From: Rhodococcus sp. Z13
Lineage (GTDB): Bacteria > Actinomycetota > Actinomycetes > Mycobacteriales > Mycobacteriaceae
Assembly: GCF_025837095.1 (NCBI RefSeq)
Contig: NZ_CP107551.1
Span: forward strand, 3,342,668-3,406,667
Direction of reading: 5' to 3'
Length of the DNA stretch: 64,000 bases
This document shows, in pieces, positions 54,226 through 60,976 of the stretch (position 1 is the first letter of the stretch; the number at the start of each line of letters is the position of its first letter). The notes beneath the pieces were generated by a model. It had not been told where the DNA came from, did not search any database, and saw only the letters and a list, made by a program, of their open reading frames with translations. The position numbers and the translations under genes are program-made.

Positions 54226-55470
54226 TTACAGGCCTGCGAGCGGGTTCTCGTCGCAGAACTTGGCGGGGGGTGTGGTCAGCAGGGTCAGCGGCACCGGCGC
54301 AGCGGGGGTGCGACGCTCGGCACGCTTGCCGGTCCGCGAATGGTCGACGCTCGACTGCGGCACGGTGCGCTCACCCTCGAGCGCGGACTGCCCGTAACCC
54401 TGCACGCATTCGGGGTCGGGGCCGTCCATCGGCAGGCCGGTGAAGAACTTCGCGGCCATGCACCCACCGCGGCAGGCGTCGAAGAAATTGCAGGAGGCGC
54501 ATGCCCCGGCGGACTGCGGCTCACGCAACTGCCGGAACAGCGTCGAGTTCTTCCACACCGACTCGAAACCACCGTCGGTGAGGATGTTGCCGGCATGGAA
54601 GTTGTCGTGGATGGCGAACGGGCAGGCGTAGACGTCGCCGACCGGGTCGATCAGGCACACCACCCGGCCCGCGCCGCACAGGTTCAACCCCGGCAGCGAC
54701 CCGCCACCGGAGCTGCCGAAGGCCGACAGGTGGAAGAACGAGTCGCCGGTGAGCACACCCTCCCCGTGCGCGACGAGCCAGTCGTAGAGCTGCCGCTGCT
54801 GCTCGTGGGTCGGGTGCAGGTCGTCCCACACGTCCACCGCGCGCCCAGAGGGACGCAACCGGGTGATGCGCAGGGTCGCGCCGTACTTGTCGGCCAGGGC
54901 CTTGAAGTCGTCGAGCTGGTCGACGTTCTCGCGGGTGACGACCACCGAGATCTTCGCATCGCGAAAGCCCGCCTCGGACAGGTTCTCCAGGGCGCGGATG
55001 GCCATGGCGAACGACCCCGGTCCGCGCACGGCGTCGTTGACCTCGGCGGTGGCACCGTCGAGGGAGATCTGCACGTCGACGTAGTCCGAAGCGGCGAGCC
55101 GTTCGGCGACCTTGCGGTCGATACGCACCCCGTTGGTGGAGAACTTCACGCCCACCTGGTGTTCGGTGGCGTAGTCGACCAGTTCCCAGAAGTCCGAGCG
55201 CACCGTCGGTTCGCCGCCGCCGATGTTGACGTAGAAGACCTGCATGCGCTGCAGCTCGTCGATGATCGCCTTGCACTGTTCTGTCGACAGCTCGCGCGGG
55301 TCGCGTTTGCCGGACGAGGACAGGCAGTGCACGCACGACAGGTTGCAGGCGTAGGTCAGCTCCCAGGTCAGGCAGATCGGGGCGTCGAGGCCCTTCTCGA
55401 ACTGGTCGACGAGGCGACCGACCTTCGGCGGGGCCGCAGCAGCGGTGGGGGGTTCGAGCAGAGACGTCAT
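54226..55470 (-). CDS. mftC: MftC, radical SAM/SPASM mycofactocin maturase
   Basis: 414 aa. MftC decarboxylates the C-terminal Tyr of MftA and then cross-links it to the preceding Val, using SAM radicals. The cluster motif CxxxCxxC is at Cys42, Cys46 and Cys49 (YACNLSCVHC). The GGEPT motif follows at about residue 87. The C-terminal SPASM region shows the expected cysteines: NLCGAGRVVCLIDPVGDVYACPF, then CASCNFFDACRGGCMAAKF and a last Cys in DPECVQGYG. ATG 55470 fits the family length. It lies downstream of mftB with a 24-bp gap. Confidence 0.96.
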   Translation of the reverse strand: MTSLLEPPTAAAAPPKVGRLVDQFEKGLDAPICLTWELTYACNLSCVHCLSSSGKRDPRELSTEQCKAIIDELQRMQVFYVNIGGGEPTVRSDFWELVDYATEHQVGVKFSTNGVRIDRKVAERLAASDYVDVQISLDGATAEVNDAVRGPGSFAMAIRALENLSEAGFRDAKISVVVTRENVDQLDDFKALADKYGATLRITRLRPSGRAVDVWDDLHPTHEQQRQLYDWLVAHGEGVLTGDSFFHLSAFGSSGGGSLPGLNLCGAGRVVCLIDPVGDVYACPFAIHDNFHAGNILTDGGFESVWKNSTLFRQLREPQSAGACASCNFFDACRGGCMAAKFFTGLPMDGPDPECVQGYGQSALEGERTVPQSSVDHSRTGKRAERRTPAAPVPLTLLTTPPAKFCDENPLAGL

Positions 55471-55494
55471 GGCGGGTCCTTGCTGGTTCGGGCG

Positions 55495-55809
55495 TCAGGC
55501 GGGGACGATCATGTGCGAGTCGGCCAGCGTGCGCAGGGCATGCAGGTAGACCCGCTCGGCGTTCTCGTCGATTCCGTGGGCGCGCAACGCATCCCGCACC
55601 GAGTCGTGCTCACCCATCGAACGGACGACGTCGACGATCACGGTGTTCTTCAGGAACGACAGTTTGCGGGTGCCGAAGTGGTAGAGCAACGCCCCGAACG
55701 GCTCGGGGCGAAGCGCTACCTGCGGGTGGAGCCGCCAACCGGCACCCGGATCGAACGCTGTGGTGTCCGTCGATTCACCGGACACGGCGGTGGCTCCGGG
55801 CGCGGTCAT
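55495..55809 (-). CDS. mftB: MftB, peptide chaperone (RRE protein)
   Basis: 104 aa. MftB binds the MftA precursor and delivers it to MftC; its fold is the winged-helix RiPP recognition element. Conserved features: WRLHPQVALRPEPFGALLYHFGTRKLSFL near residues 25-53 and a helical C-terminus (VYLHALRTLADSHMIVPA). The N-terminal ~22 residues are low-complexity. ATG 55809 starts one base after the mftA stop, so translation is linked to that of its substrate. Confidence 0.95.
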   Translation of the reverse strand: MTAPGATAVSGESTDTTAFDPGAGWRLHPQVALRPEPFGALLYHFGTRKLSFLKNTVIVDVVRSMGEHDSVRDALRAHGIDENAERVYLHALRTLADSHMIVPA

Positions 55810-55810
55810 G

Positions 55811-55906
55811 TCAGTACACGCCGCACATGCCGTCGATCGAGACCTCTTCCACGAGGGACTCCTCGACCAGCACGGACTCGATCACTGCGTTGTCACGATC
55901 GGACAT
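55811..55906 (-). CDS. mftA: MftA, mycofactocin precursor peptide
   Basis: 31 aa, below the length of most ORF calls. The peptide begins MSDRDNAV and ends IDGMCGVY, the canonical MftA C-terminus in which the last Val-Tyr becomes the cofactor. The middle is acidic (VLVEESLVEEV). ATG 55906 has GAGGAGG four bases upstream, the strongest binding site of the operon, as expected for a substrate needed in excess. First gene of mftABCD, divergent from mftR. Confidence 0.97.
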   Translation of the reverse strand: MSDRDNAVIESVLVEESLVEEVSIDGMCGVY

Positions 55907-55948
55907 GTTTCCTCCTCGGATTTCTCTCTCCTGAATGGAGTCGGTCCC

Positions 55949-55988
55949 CACAACGGAGTTGCGTTGTGAGCCGGTTCACCACTGTAAT
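55949..55988. promoter_or_regulatory. mftR-mftA operator and mftR promoter
   Basis: CACAACG / CGTTGTG is a perfect 7-bp inverted repeat with a 6-bp spacer (55949-55955 and 55962-55968) in the 119-bp divergent region, a natural MftR site. It overlaps a candidate -35 TTGCGT (55959-55964), followed after 18 bp by TGTAAT (55983-55988), upstream of mftR. That MftR binds it is inference from position and symmetry. Confidence 0.65.
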
Positions 55989-56025
55989 GGCATCGAGTGC
56001 AGAATGTCATCCCCGGGAGGAAGAA

Positions 56026-56676
56026 ATGACGCGCAGCCGACGGAAACCGTCCGCTCGGGTAGGTCGCCGCCCCTCCACGTCGAAGGAGGAACTCGCCGCC
56101 ATCGGCATCGAGCTGTTCATGGAGGCGGGATTCGAGGAGACGAGCATCGACGACATCGCCGAGGCGGCCGGGATCGCGCGGCGCACCTTCTTCCGGTACT
56201 TCCCGTCCAAGAACGAGCTGGCCTGGGGAAACTTCGACGAACACCTGGCCGCGATGCGCGCGAGCCTCGAGGAGATCCCGGAGAACGTGCCGCTGTCCGA
56301 GGCACTGACCACGGCGCTGCACGAGTTCAACACCTTCCCCGACAGCGAGGCCGAACGGCACCGCGCACGGATGCGGCTGATCCTGCACACTCCTGCACTG
56401 CAGGCGTACTCGTCGGTCATGTACCAGGGCTGGCGCCGCGTCGTGGCGGAGTTCGTCGCGCGACGCACCGGCGCCGATCCGGACGACCACATCCCCCGCA
56501 CGTGCGGTTATCTGCTGCTCGGTGTCGCGATCGCCGCCTACGAGGCGTGGCTCGACGAACCCGGTTCGGATCTGCACGAATTCCTCGCCGCCGGGATGCG
56601 GACGGTGACGGCCGGTCTGGACTACAGTGTGCCGCAACCCCCTTCCCCGCCCTCGACGAAGGCTGCGAACCGATGA
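56026..56676 (+). CDS. mftR: MftR, TetR-family regulator of the mycofactocin genes
   Basis: 216 aa. TetR repressor with the N-terminal HTH at about residues 20-65: LAAIGIELFMEAGFEETSIDDIAEAAGIARRTFFRYFPSKNELAW. The rest is the helical ligand and dimer domain; MftR proteins are reported to respond to acyl-CoA. ATG 56026 has GGGAGG five bases upstream. The C-terminus is Pro-rich (PQPPSPPSTKAANR). Its stop overlaps the mftM start by four bases (ATGA), so regulator and methyltransferase are cotranscribed. Confidence 0.95.
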   Translation: MTRSRRKPSARVGRRPSTSKEELAAIGIELFMEAGFEETSIDDIAEAAGIARRTFFRYFPSKNELAWGNFDEHLAAMRASLEEIPENVPLSEALTTALHEFNTFPDSEAERHRARMRLILHTPALQAYSSVMYQGWRRVVAEFVARRTGADPDDHIPRTCGYLLLGVAIAAYEAWLDEPGSDLHEFLAAGMRTVTAGLDYSVPQPPSPPSTKAANR

Positions 56677-57476
56677 CGGTGCTCGATTCCCTCGCTCCCT
56701 GCCGCCCGGGTCTGTGGACGCACGACCACGTCACGGTCGAACGTGTCCCCGCCGGGCCGCTGACCGTGCGCCGGCTGGACGACCGGCTCCACGTCACCCA
56801 CTCGCTCACGCCCGAGCAGCTCAGCGAACGGCTCGTCGCCGAGGTGACGTCCTCGATCGAGGACGCGGCGTTCGGTCAGGACGAGTTCGAGCTGACGATG
56901 GTGGGGCTCGTCCGGTCCACGGTGCCCGGGGCGCTGGATTCGTGGGTCACCTACTACCGCAATTCGCTCGGCGAACTGCTGGACGGTACAGCGGATTTCG
57001 CTCCGATCCACGACAGGGCGGCCGAGCTCGTACGCGGGACGGTGCTCGATCTGGGGTCGTGCTTCGGGTTCCTGCCGCTGCGACTGGCCGCCGCGGGCAT
57101 CCCGGTGACGGCGACCGACATCCTGCCCGGCACGATGCGTCTGCTCGACGCGGTCGCACCCCGCCTCGGACTCGCGGTGGACACCCTCGTGTGCGACGCG
57201 GCGAACGTGCCGGTGCCCGACGACAGCGCCGACACGGTGACCGCGATCCACCTGCTCGAGCACGTCGACGACGAGGTGGGTGCGGCGATCCTCGGCGAGG
57301 CCCTGCGCATCGCGCGTGAGCGGGTGGTCGTCGCGGTGCCGTTCGAGGAGGAGGCGACGGCCTGCCACGGGCACGTGCGCACCTTCGATCTGTCCGCCCT
57401 CGAGGAACTCGGGCGCAGCACGGGCCGGCCCTTCGTGGTGTTCGAACACCACGGGGGGTGGCTCGTCGTCGAGTGA
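56673..57476 (+). CDS. mftM: MftM, mycofactocin oligosaccharide methyltransferase
   Basis: 267 aa SAM-dependent methyltransferase; MftM is known to methylate the glucose chain of mycofactocin. An N-terminal region of ~110 residues precedes the Rossmann core: VLDLGSCFGFLPLRLAAAGIPVTATDI (motif I and the following strand), VCDAANVPVPDDSADTVTAIHLLEHV (motifs II-III). The start ATG overlaps the mftR stop. The call rests on context plus a normal methyltransferase core; the alternative is an unrelated class I methyltransferase. Confidence 0.9.
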   Translation: MTVLDSLAPCRPGLWTHDHVTVERVPAGPLTVRRLDDRLHVTHSLTPEQLSERLVAEVTSSIEDAAFGQDEFELTMVGLVRSTVPGALDSWVTYYRNSLGELLDGTADFAPIHDRAAELVRGTVLDLGSCFGFLPLRLAAAGIPVTATDILPGTMRLLDAVAPRLGLAVDTLVCDAANVPVPDDSADTVTAIHLLEHVDDEVGAAILGEALRIARERVVVAVPFEEEATACHGHVRTFDLSALEELGRSTGRPFVVFEHHGGWLVVE

Positions 57477-57485
57477 GGCCGGGGT

Positions 57486-57559
57486 CCACAACCCGGATGC
57501 GAGGCCCACAACCCCAGCGGCCGGCCCTGCGGGTTGTGGACCTCACCGCAGGGTTGTGA
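57486..57559. terminator. Convergent terminator with four CACAACCC-type repeats
   Basis: CCACAACCC occurs at 57486-57494 and 57506-57514, and its inverse GGGTTGTGR at 57531-57539 and 57551-57559. The central pair forms a stem of 13/14 bases (57501-57514 with 57531-57544, 16-nt loop). It lies between the convergent mftM and response-regulator genes and can end both. Confidence 0.7.
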
Positions 57560-57571
57560 GCCTCCGGCGGA

Positions 57572-58246
57572 TCAGATCAGGCCCTGCTTGCTCGCCGCGT
57601 ACACTGCCTCGGCGCGACGGCTCACGCCGAGCTTGCGCATGACGTTGCTGACGTGGAACTTGACGGTGGTCGCCGAGATGTACAGCTGCTGACCGATCTT
57701 GACGTTCGACAGCCCCGCCGCGAGGAGTTCGAGCACCTCGAGTTCGCGGTCGGTGAGCTGCTCCTTGGGGGTGCTCTGTCCGTTGAGCGAGCGCACCACC
57801 GCCGCGGCGCTGCGCGAGTCGAACGCGCTCTCACCGCGCGAGACGGCGCGGATCGCGCGGACCAGTTCGGTGGTGTCGACGTCCTTGACGACGTAGCCGC
57901 GCGCCCCGGCGTGCACGGCCCGCACGACGAGCTGTTCGTCGAGGAAGGTGGTCAGGACGAGCAGCCCGATCCCGGGATGCGCCGACGAGAGCTGCCCGCA
58001 CAGGTGCAGGCCCTCGTAGTCCGAGCCCGCGGAGAGTTTCAGGTCGAGCAGGACGATGTCGGGTCGCATCCGGTCGACGAGGGCGAGGGCCTCCGCGTCG
58101 GTCGACGCCTCCCCCACCACCTCGAGGTCCGGTTCGCGGTCGAGGATCGACCGCAGTCCCTGACGGAGGATCGCGTGGTCGTCGACGAGGGCGATGCGCA
58201 CCGTGCCGGGGCGGGCCCGTGGTGGCGCCGGCGGTGGGACGGTCAT
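57572..58246 (-). CDS. NarL/LuxR-family response regulator
   Basis: 224 aa. Receiver domain at about 16-135: RIALVDDHAILRQGL, phospho-Asp in PDIVLLDLKLS, LLVLTTFLDEQLV, and Lys in GYVVKDVDTTEL. The C-terminal LuxR HTH is LTDRELEVLELLAAGLSNVKIGQQLYISATTVKFHVSNVMRKLG. ATG 58246 overlaps the sensor kinase stop by four bases. It would act on the upstream alcohol dehydrogenase operon; similar kinase/regulator pairs next to alcohol dehydrogenases (MadS/MadR in actinobacteria, ErbR/AgmR in pseudomonads) support this by analogy. Confidence 0.92.
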   Translation of the reverse strand: MTVPPPAPPRARPGTVRIALVDDHAILRQGLRSILDREPDLEVVGEASTDAEALALVDRMRPDIVLLDLKLSAGSDYEGLHLCGQLSSAHPGIGLLVLTTFLDEQLVVRAVHAGARGYVVKDVDTTELVRAIRAVSRGESAFDSRSAAAVVRSLNGQSTPKEQLTDRELEVLELLAAGLSNVKIGQQLYISATTVKFHVSNVMRKLGVSRRAEAVYAASKQGLI

Positions 58247-59619
58247 GATCGGTCTCCCGTCTGCTGAGGGGCGGTGTTGTTCTGCAACGGAATCCGGGCG
58301 GCGATCCGAACGCCGCCGAATCGGGAGCGGCGCACCTCGAGGGTGCCGCCGAGTTCCCGGGCGCGGGCCTGCATGTTGGCGAGACCGCGGTGCCGGCCGT
58401 CGAGGTCGTTGCGGTCGGCGAGTTTGAGCATCAGCCGCAGCCGGGCCGGATCGCCGTCACCGTCGTCGGCCACCGACAGCAGGACCGAGTCGGTGCCGTA
58501 GCTCAGGCGCAGCACCACGCGGCTCGCGTTGGCGTGCACGGCGACGTTGAACAGCGCCTCCCCCGCGATGCGCAGCAGGGCGTGTTCGGCGTCGCCGGTG
58601 AGTTCGACGGGGCTGCCGCCCATGCCCACCTTCACCTCGAGGTCGCCGGGCATGTGCGCGACGCTCAGCTGTTCGAGCATCTCCGGCAGCGACATCCGTT
58701 CGGAGTCGGACGGCCGGTTGAGGGCGTAGATCGCCGAGCGGAGCTGTTCGACGGCGCGGCGGGTGAGTTCCTTCGCCAGGTCGAGGCGTTCACTGCGTTC
58801 GTCGTCGGGAATGTCGCTGCGGCACACCTCGATCTGCATGCCGGCCGAGAGCACGGCCTGGGTGACGCTGTCGTGGAGTTCGCGGGCGATGCGGTGGCGT
58901 TCCTCGTCGAGCGCCTGGTGCCGGTGGGCGACGCCGAGCTGGCGTTGTGTCAACGCGAGTTTCTGCAGGGTGGCCTCGAGTTCCTCGTTGCGGGCCTGCA
59001 GGTCGGCGGCGGCGCGGTTGGCCTCCCGATAGGCCTCCTCCGCGCGTTCGAGGAGCAGCTGGCCGCGTTGGTAGAGGGCCGAGTTCTGCAGGGCGACGGC
59101 GGTCTGGCTGGCGAGGATCGACAGCACGGCGCGGTCGGTGCCGTCGAGGGTGCGGTTGGCCGGGGTCCACGCGGCGATGGCGCCGGCGACACCGCCGTCG
59201 AGGACGATCGGGACGAAGGCGTGGTGGTTCTCGACGACCGGATACCGGTCGACGGCACCGGTGCGGACCGAGTCGAGCAGGGCGACGACCTCGTCGGGCA
59301 GCGGCGGTCCCTCCACGTTGTCGACGAGGAAGGGGGTGGCGTCCGGGCCGAGTACCAGCCGGCGCGGTCCCGCGTCGGGCAGGGTGCCGTCGGTGAGCGC
59401 GAAGGCGACCCACTGGGCGCTGAGGTGGGCGCGGGCGGCCTCGGCGACCGCGCAGATCAGGGTCTCCGGCCCTTCGACGGTGCGGACGAGGGCCCGCGAG
59501 ATGAGTTCGAGGGCGTGCACGACCCGTTCGAGGCGTTCGGCGGCGCCCCGGTACTGAGGGTAGAAGGTCGACTTCCCGGACCGCAGCCCGGTCAGTGCCG
59601 ACAGGTCGGGGGCGCTCAC
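58243..59619 (-). CDS. GAF-domain sensor histidine kinase (NarL-type partner)
   Basis: 458 aa, cytosolic; no membrane segment or signal peptide. Order: short N-terminus, GAF-like sensor ~30-190 (LICAVAEAARAHLSAQWVAFAL ... VAGAIAAWTPANRTLDGTDRAVLSILASQTAVALQNSAL), coiled coil ~190-240, HisKA_3 with the phospho-His in RIARELHDSVTQAVLSAGM, then HATPase_c (RIAGEALFNVAVHANASRVVLRL, SVADDGDGD, RGLANMQARARELGGTLEV). The N-box has NVAVHA where NAxKHA is usual. GTG 59619 overlaps the alcohol dehydrogenase stop (GTGA). A soluble signal such as an alcohol or aldehyde is likely. Confidence 0.9.
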   Translation of the reverse strand: MSAPDLSALTGLRSGKSTFYPQYRGAAERLERVVHALELISRALVRTVEGPETLICAVAEAARAHLSAQWVAFALTDGTLPDAGPRRLVLGPDATPFLVDNVEGPPLPDEVVALLDSVRTGAVDRYPVVENHHAFVPIVLDGGVAGAIAAWTPANRTLDGTDRAVLSILASQTAVALQNSALYQRGQLLLERAEEAYREANRAAADLQARNEELEATLQKLALTQRQLGVAHRHQALDEERHRIARELHDSVTQAVLSAGMQIEVCRSDIPDDERSERLDLAKELTRRAVEQLRSAIYALNRPSDSERMSLPEMLEQLSVAHMPGDLEVKVGMGGSPVELTGDAEHALLRIAGEALFNVAVHANASRVVLRLSYGTDSVLLSVADDGDGDPARLRLMLKLADRNDLDGRHRGLANMQARARELGGTLEVRRSRFGGVRIAARIPLQNNTAPQQTGDRS

Positions 59620-60848
59620 ATCGCCGTCCGGAACAGGTCGATCATCTGCTCGCGGGTGGGGGTGCGCGGGTTCGTCGACATGCACGCGTCGCGCAGGGCG
59701 CCGTCGGCGAGGCGGGGCAGGTCGTCGTCGCGGACCCCGAGTTCGCGCAGTCCCCGCGGTACCCCGACCTGTTTGGCGAGGTCGTCGATGCGTGCGGCGA
59801 CGGCGTCGACGGCCTCGGCGGCCGGTCCGCGGGCCTCGTCGAGTCCGAGGGTGGACGCGATCGCGACGTAGGGATCGGGATGTTCGGCGCCGTTGAACCG
59901 CACGACGTGCGGGAGCAGCACCCCGTTGATGACGCCGTGCGGCAGGTCGAGCAGGCCACCGACCTGGTGGCTCATCGCGTGGGCGGCGCCGAGGATGGCG
60001 TTGGTGAAGGCGAGTCCGGCCTCGAGGCTGGCCTGCGCCATCGTGGCGCGGGCGGGCATGTACAGCGGTTCGTCGATGGTGCGGACGAGGGTGCCGGTGA
60101 CCATGCCGACCGCGCGCAGCGCGTGGTGGTCGGTGAGCGGGTTGTGGGCGCGGGAGACGAACGCCTCGACACCGTGGGTGAGGGCGTCGAGACCGGTGGC
60201 GGCGTTGAGGTCGTCGGGCATGGTGGTGAGCAGGCGCGGGTCGATCACCGTGAGGTCGGGCACGAGCGACCGTCCGATGATGGTGATCTTGCTGCCGCGG
60301 ACGGTGTCGGTGACCACGCAGAACTGGGAGACGTCGGCGCCCGTCCCGGAGGTCGACGGCACCATGACCATCGGCGGGATGGGCATGCTCGCGCGGTCCA
60401 CCCCCTCGTAGTCGAGGATGTGGCCGCCGTTCGCGGCGAGGATCGCGATGCCCTTGGCCGCGTCGATCACCGAGCCGCCACCGAGTCCGACGAGGACGTC
60501 GCAGCCCTGCGCGCGGTACACCTCGTAGCCGGCGGCGACCTCGTAGTCCTTCGGGTTGGGGGTGAGCCCGGACCACACGGTGGGTTCGACGCCCTGGTCG
60601 ACGAGATGGCGGCGCAGCTCGTCGGCCCAGCCGGCCTCGACGAGCCCGGGATCGGTCACGAGCATGGGCCGCACGGCCCCGAGCCGGACGGCGGCGTGGG
60701 CAGCCTCGACGAGCGAGCCCTCGCCGAAGACGATCTCGGGTGCGTGGAACTTGACGAGCGCCGGGCCCGTCCCGGCGGCGGTGTGTTCCCCTGCAGCCGC
60801 GTGGGCAGAGCAGGGGGTGTTCGCGTGTTCCGGCATGACGACGGCCAC
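59616..60848 (-). CDS. Iron-containing (type III) alcohol dehydrogenase
   Basis: 410 aa from GTG 60848, with GGAG six bases upstream. NAD-dependent Fe-ADH that interconverts an alcohol and its aldehyde. The N-terminal ~30 residues are an extension; the Fe-ADH fold starts at VKFHAPEIVFGEGSL. Visible: NAD loop GLGGGSVIDAAKGIAIL, PSTSGTGADVS, and the iron ligands in LNAATGLDALTHGVEAFVS (Asp, His) and NAILGAAHAMSHQVGGLLDLPHGVINGVLLPHV (His, His). Fused by overlap to a kinase and regulator, as for ErcA-type dehydrogenases. Alcohol range unknown. Its closeness to mycofactocin genes may mean functional overlap, but classical Fe-ADHs use free NAD. Confidence 0.92.
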   Translation of the reverse strand: MAVVMPEHANTPCSAHAAAGEHTAAGTGPALVKFHAPEIVFGEGSLVEAAHAAVRLGAVRPMLVTDPGLVEAGWADELRRHLVDQGVEPTVWSGLTPNPKDYEVAAGYEVYRAQGCDVLVGLGGGSVIDAAKGIAILAANGGHILDYEGVDRASMPIPPMVMVPSTSGTGADVSQFCVVTDTVRGSKITIIGRSLVPDLTVIDPRLLTTMPDDLNAATGLDALTHGVEAFVSRAHNPLTDHHALRAVGMVTGTLVRTIDEPLYMPARATMAQASLEAGLAFTNAILGAAHAMSHQVGGLLDLPHGVINGVLLPHVVRFNGAEHPDPYVAIASTLGLDEARGPAAEAVDAVAARIDDLAKQVGVPRGLRELGVRDDDLPRLADGALRDACMSTNPRTPTREQMIDLFRTAM

Positions 60849-60951
60849 TGTTCACTCCTGACGATCCGCGCACCTGTGTGATCCAGCTTACGGTGCGGGT
60901 GATTGCGGGCCGTGTAGGAGCGTATGCCACCGGCCCGACCGCACAGGACCC

Positions 60952-60973
60952 CACCTGCCCGATGGGCCAGGTG
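60952..60973. terminator. Hairpin terminator after ggt
   Basis: CACCTGCCC pairs with GGG(C)CAGGTG (60952-60960 and 60964-60973) with a GAT loop and one bulge, three bases beyond the ggt stop at 60977. It isolates ggt from the alcohol dehydrogenase operon; the remaining ~100 bp must hold that operon's promoter. Confidence 0.6.
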
Positions 60974-60976
60974 ACG

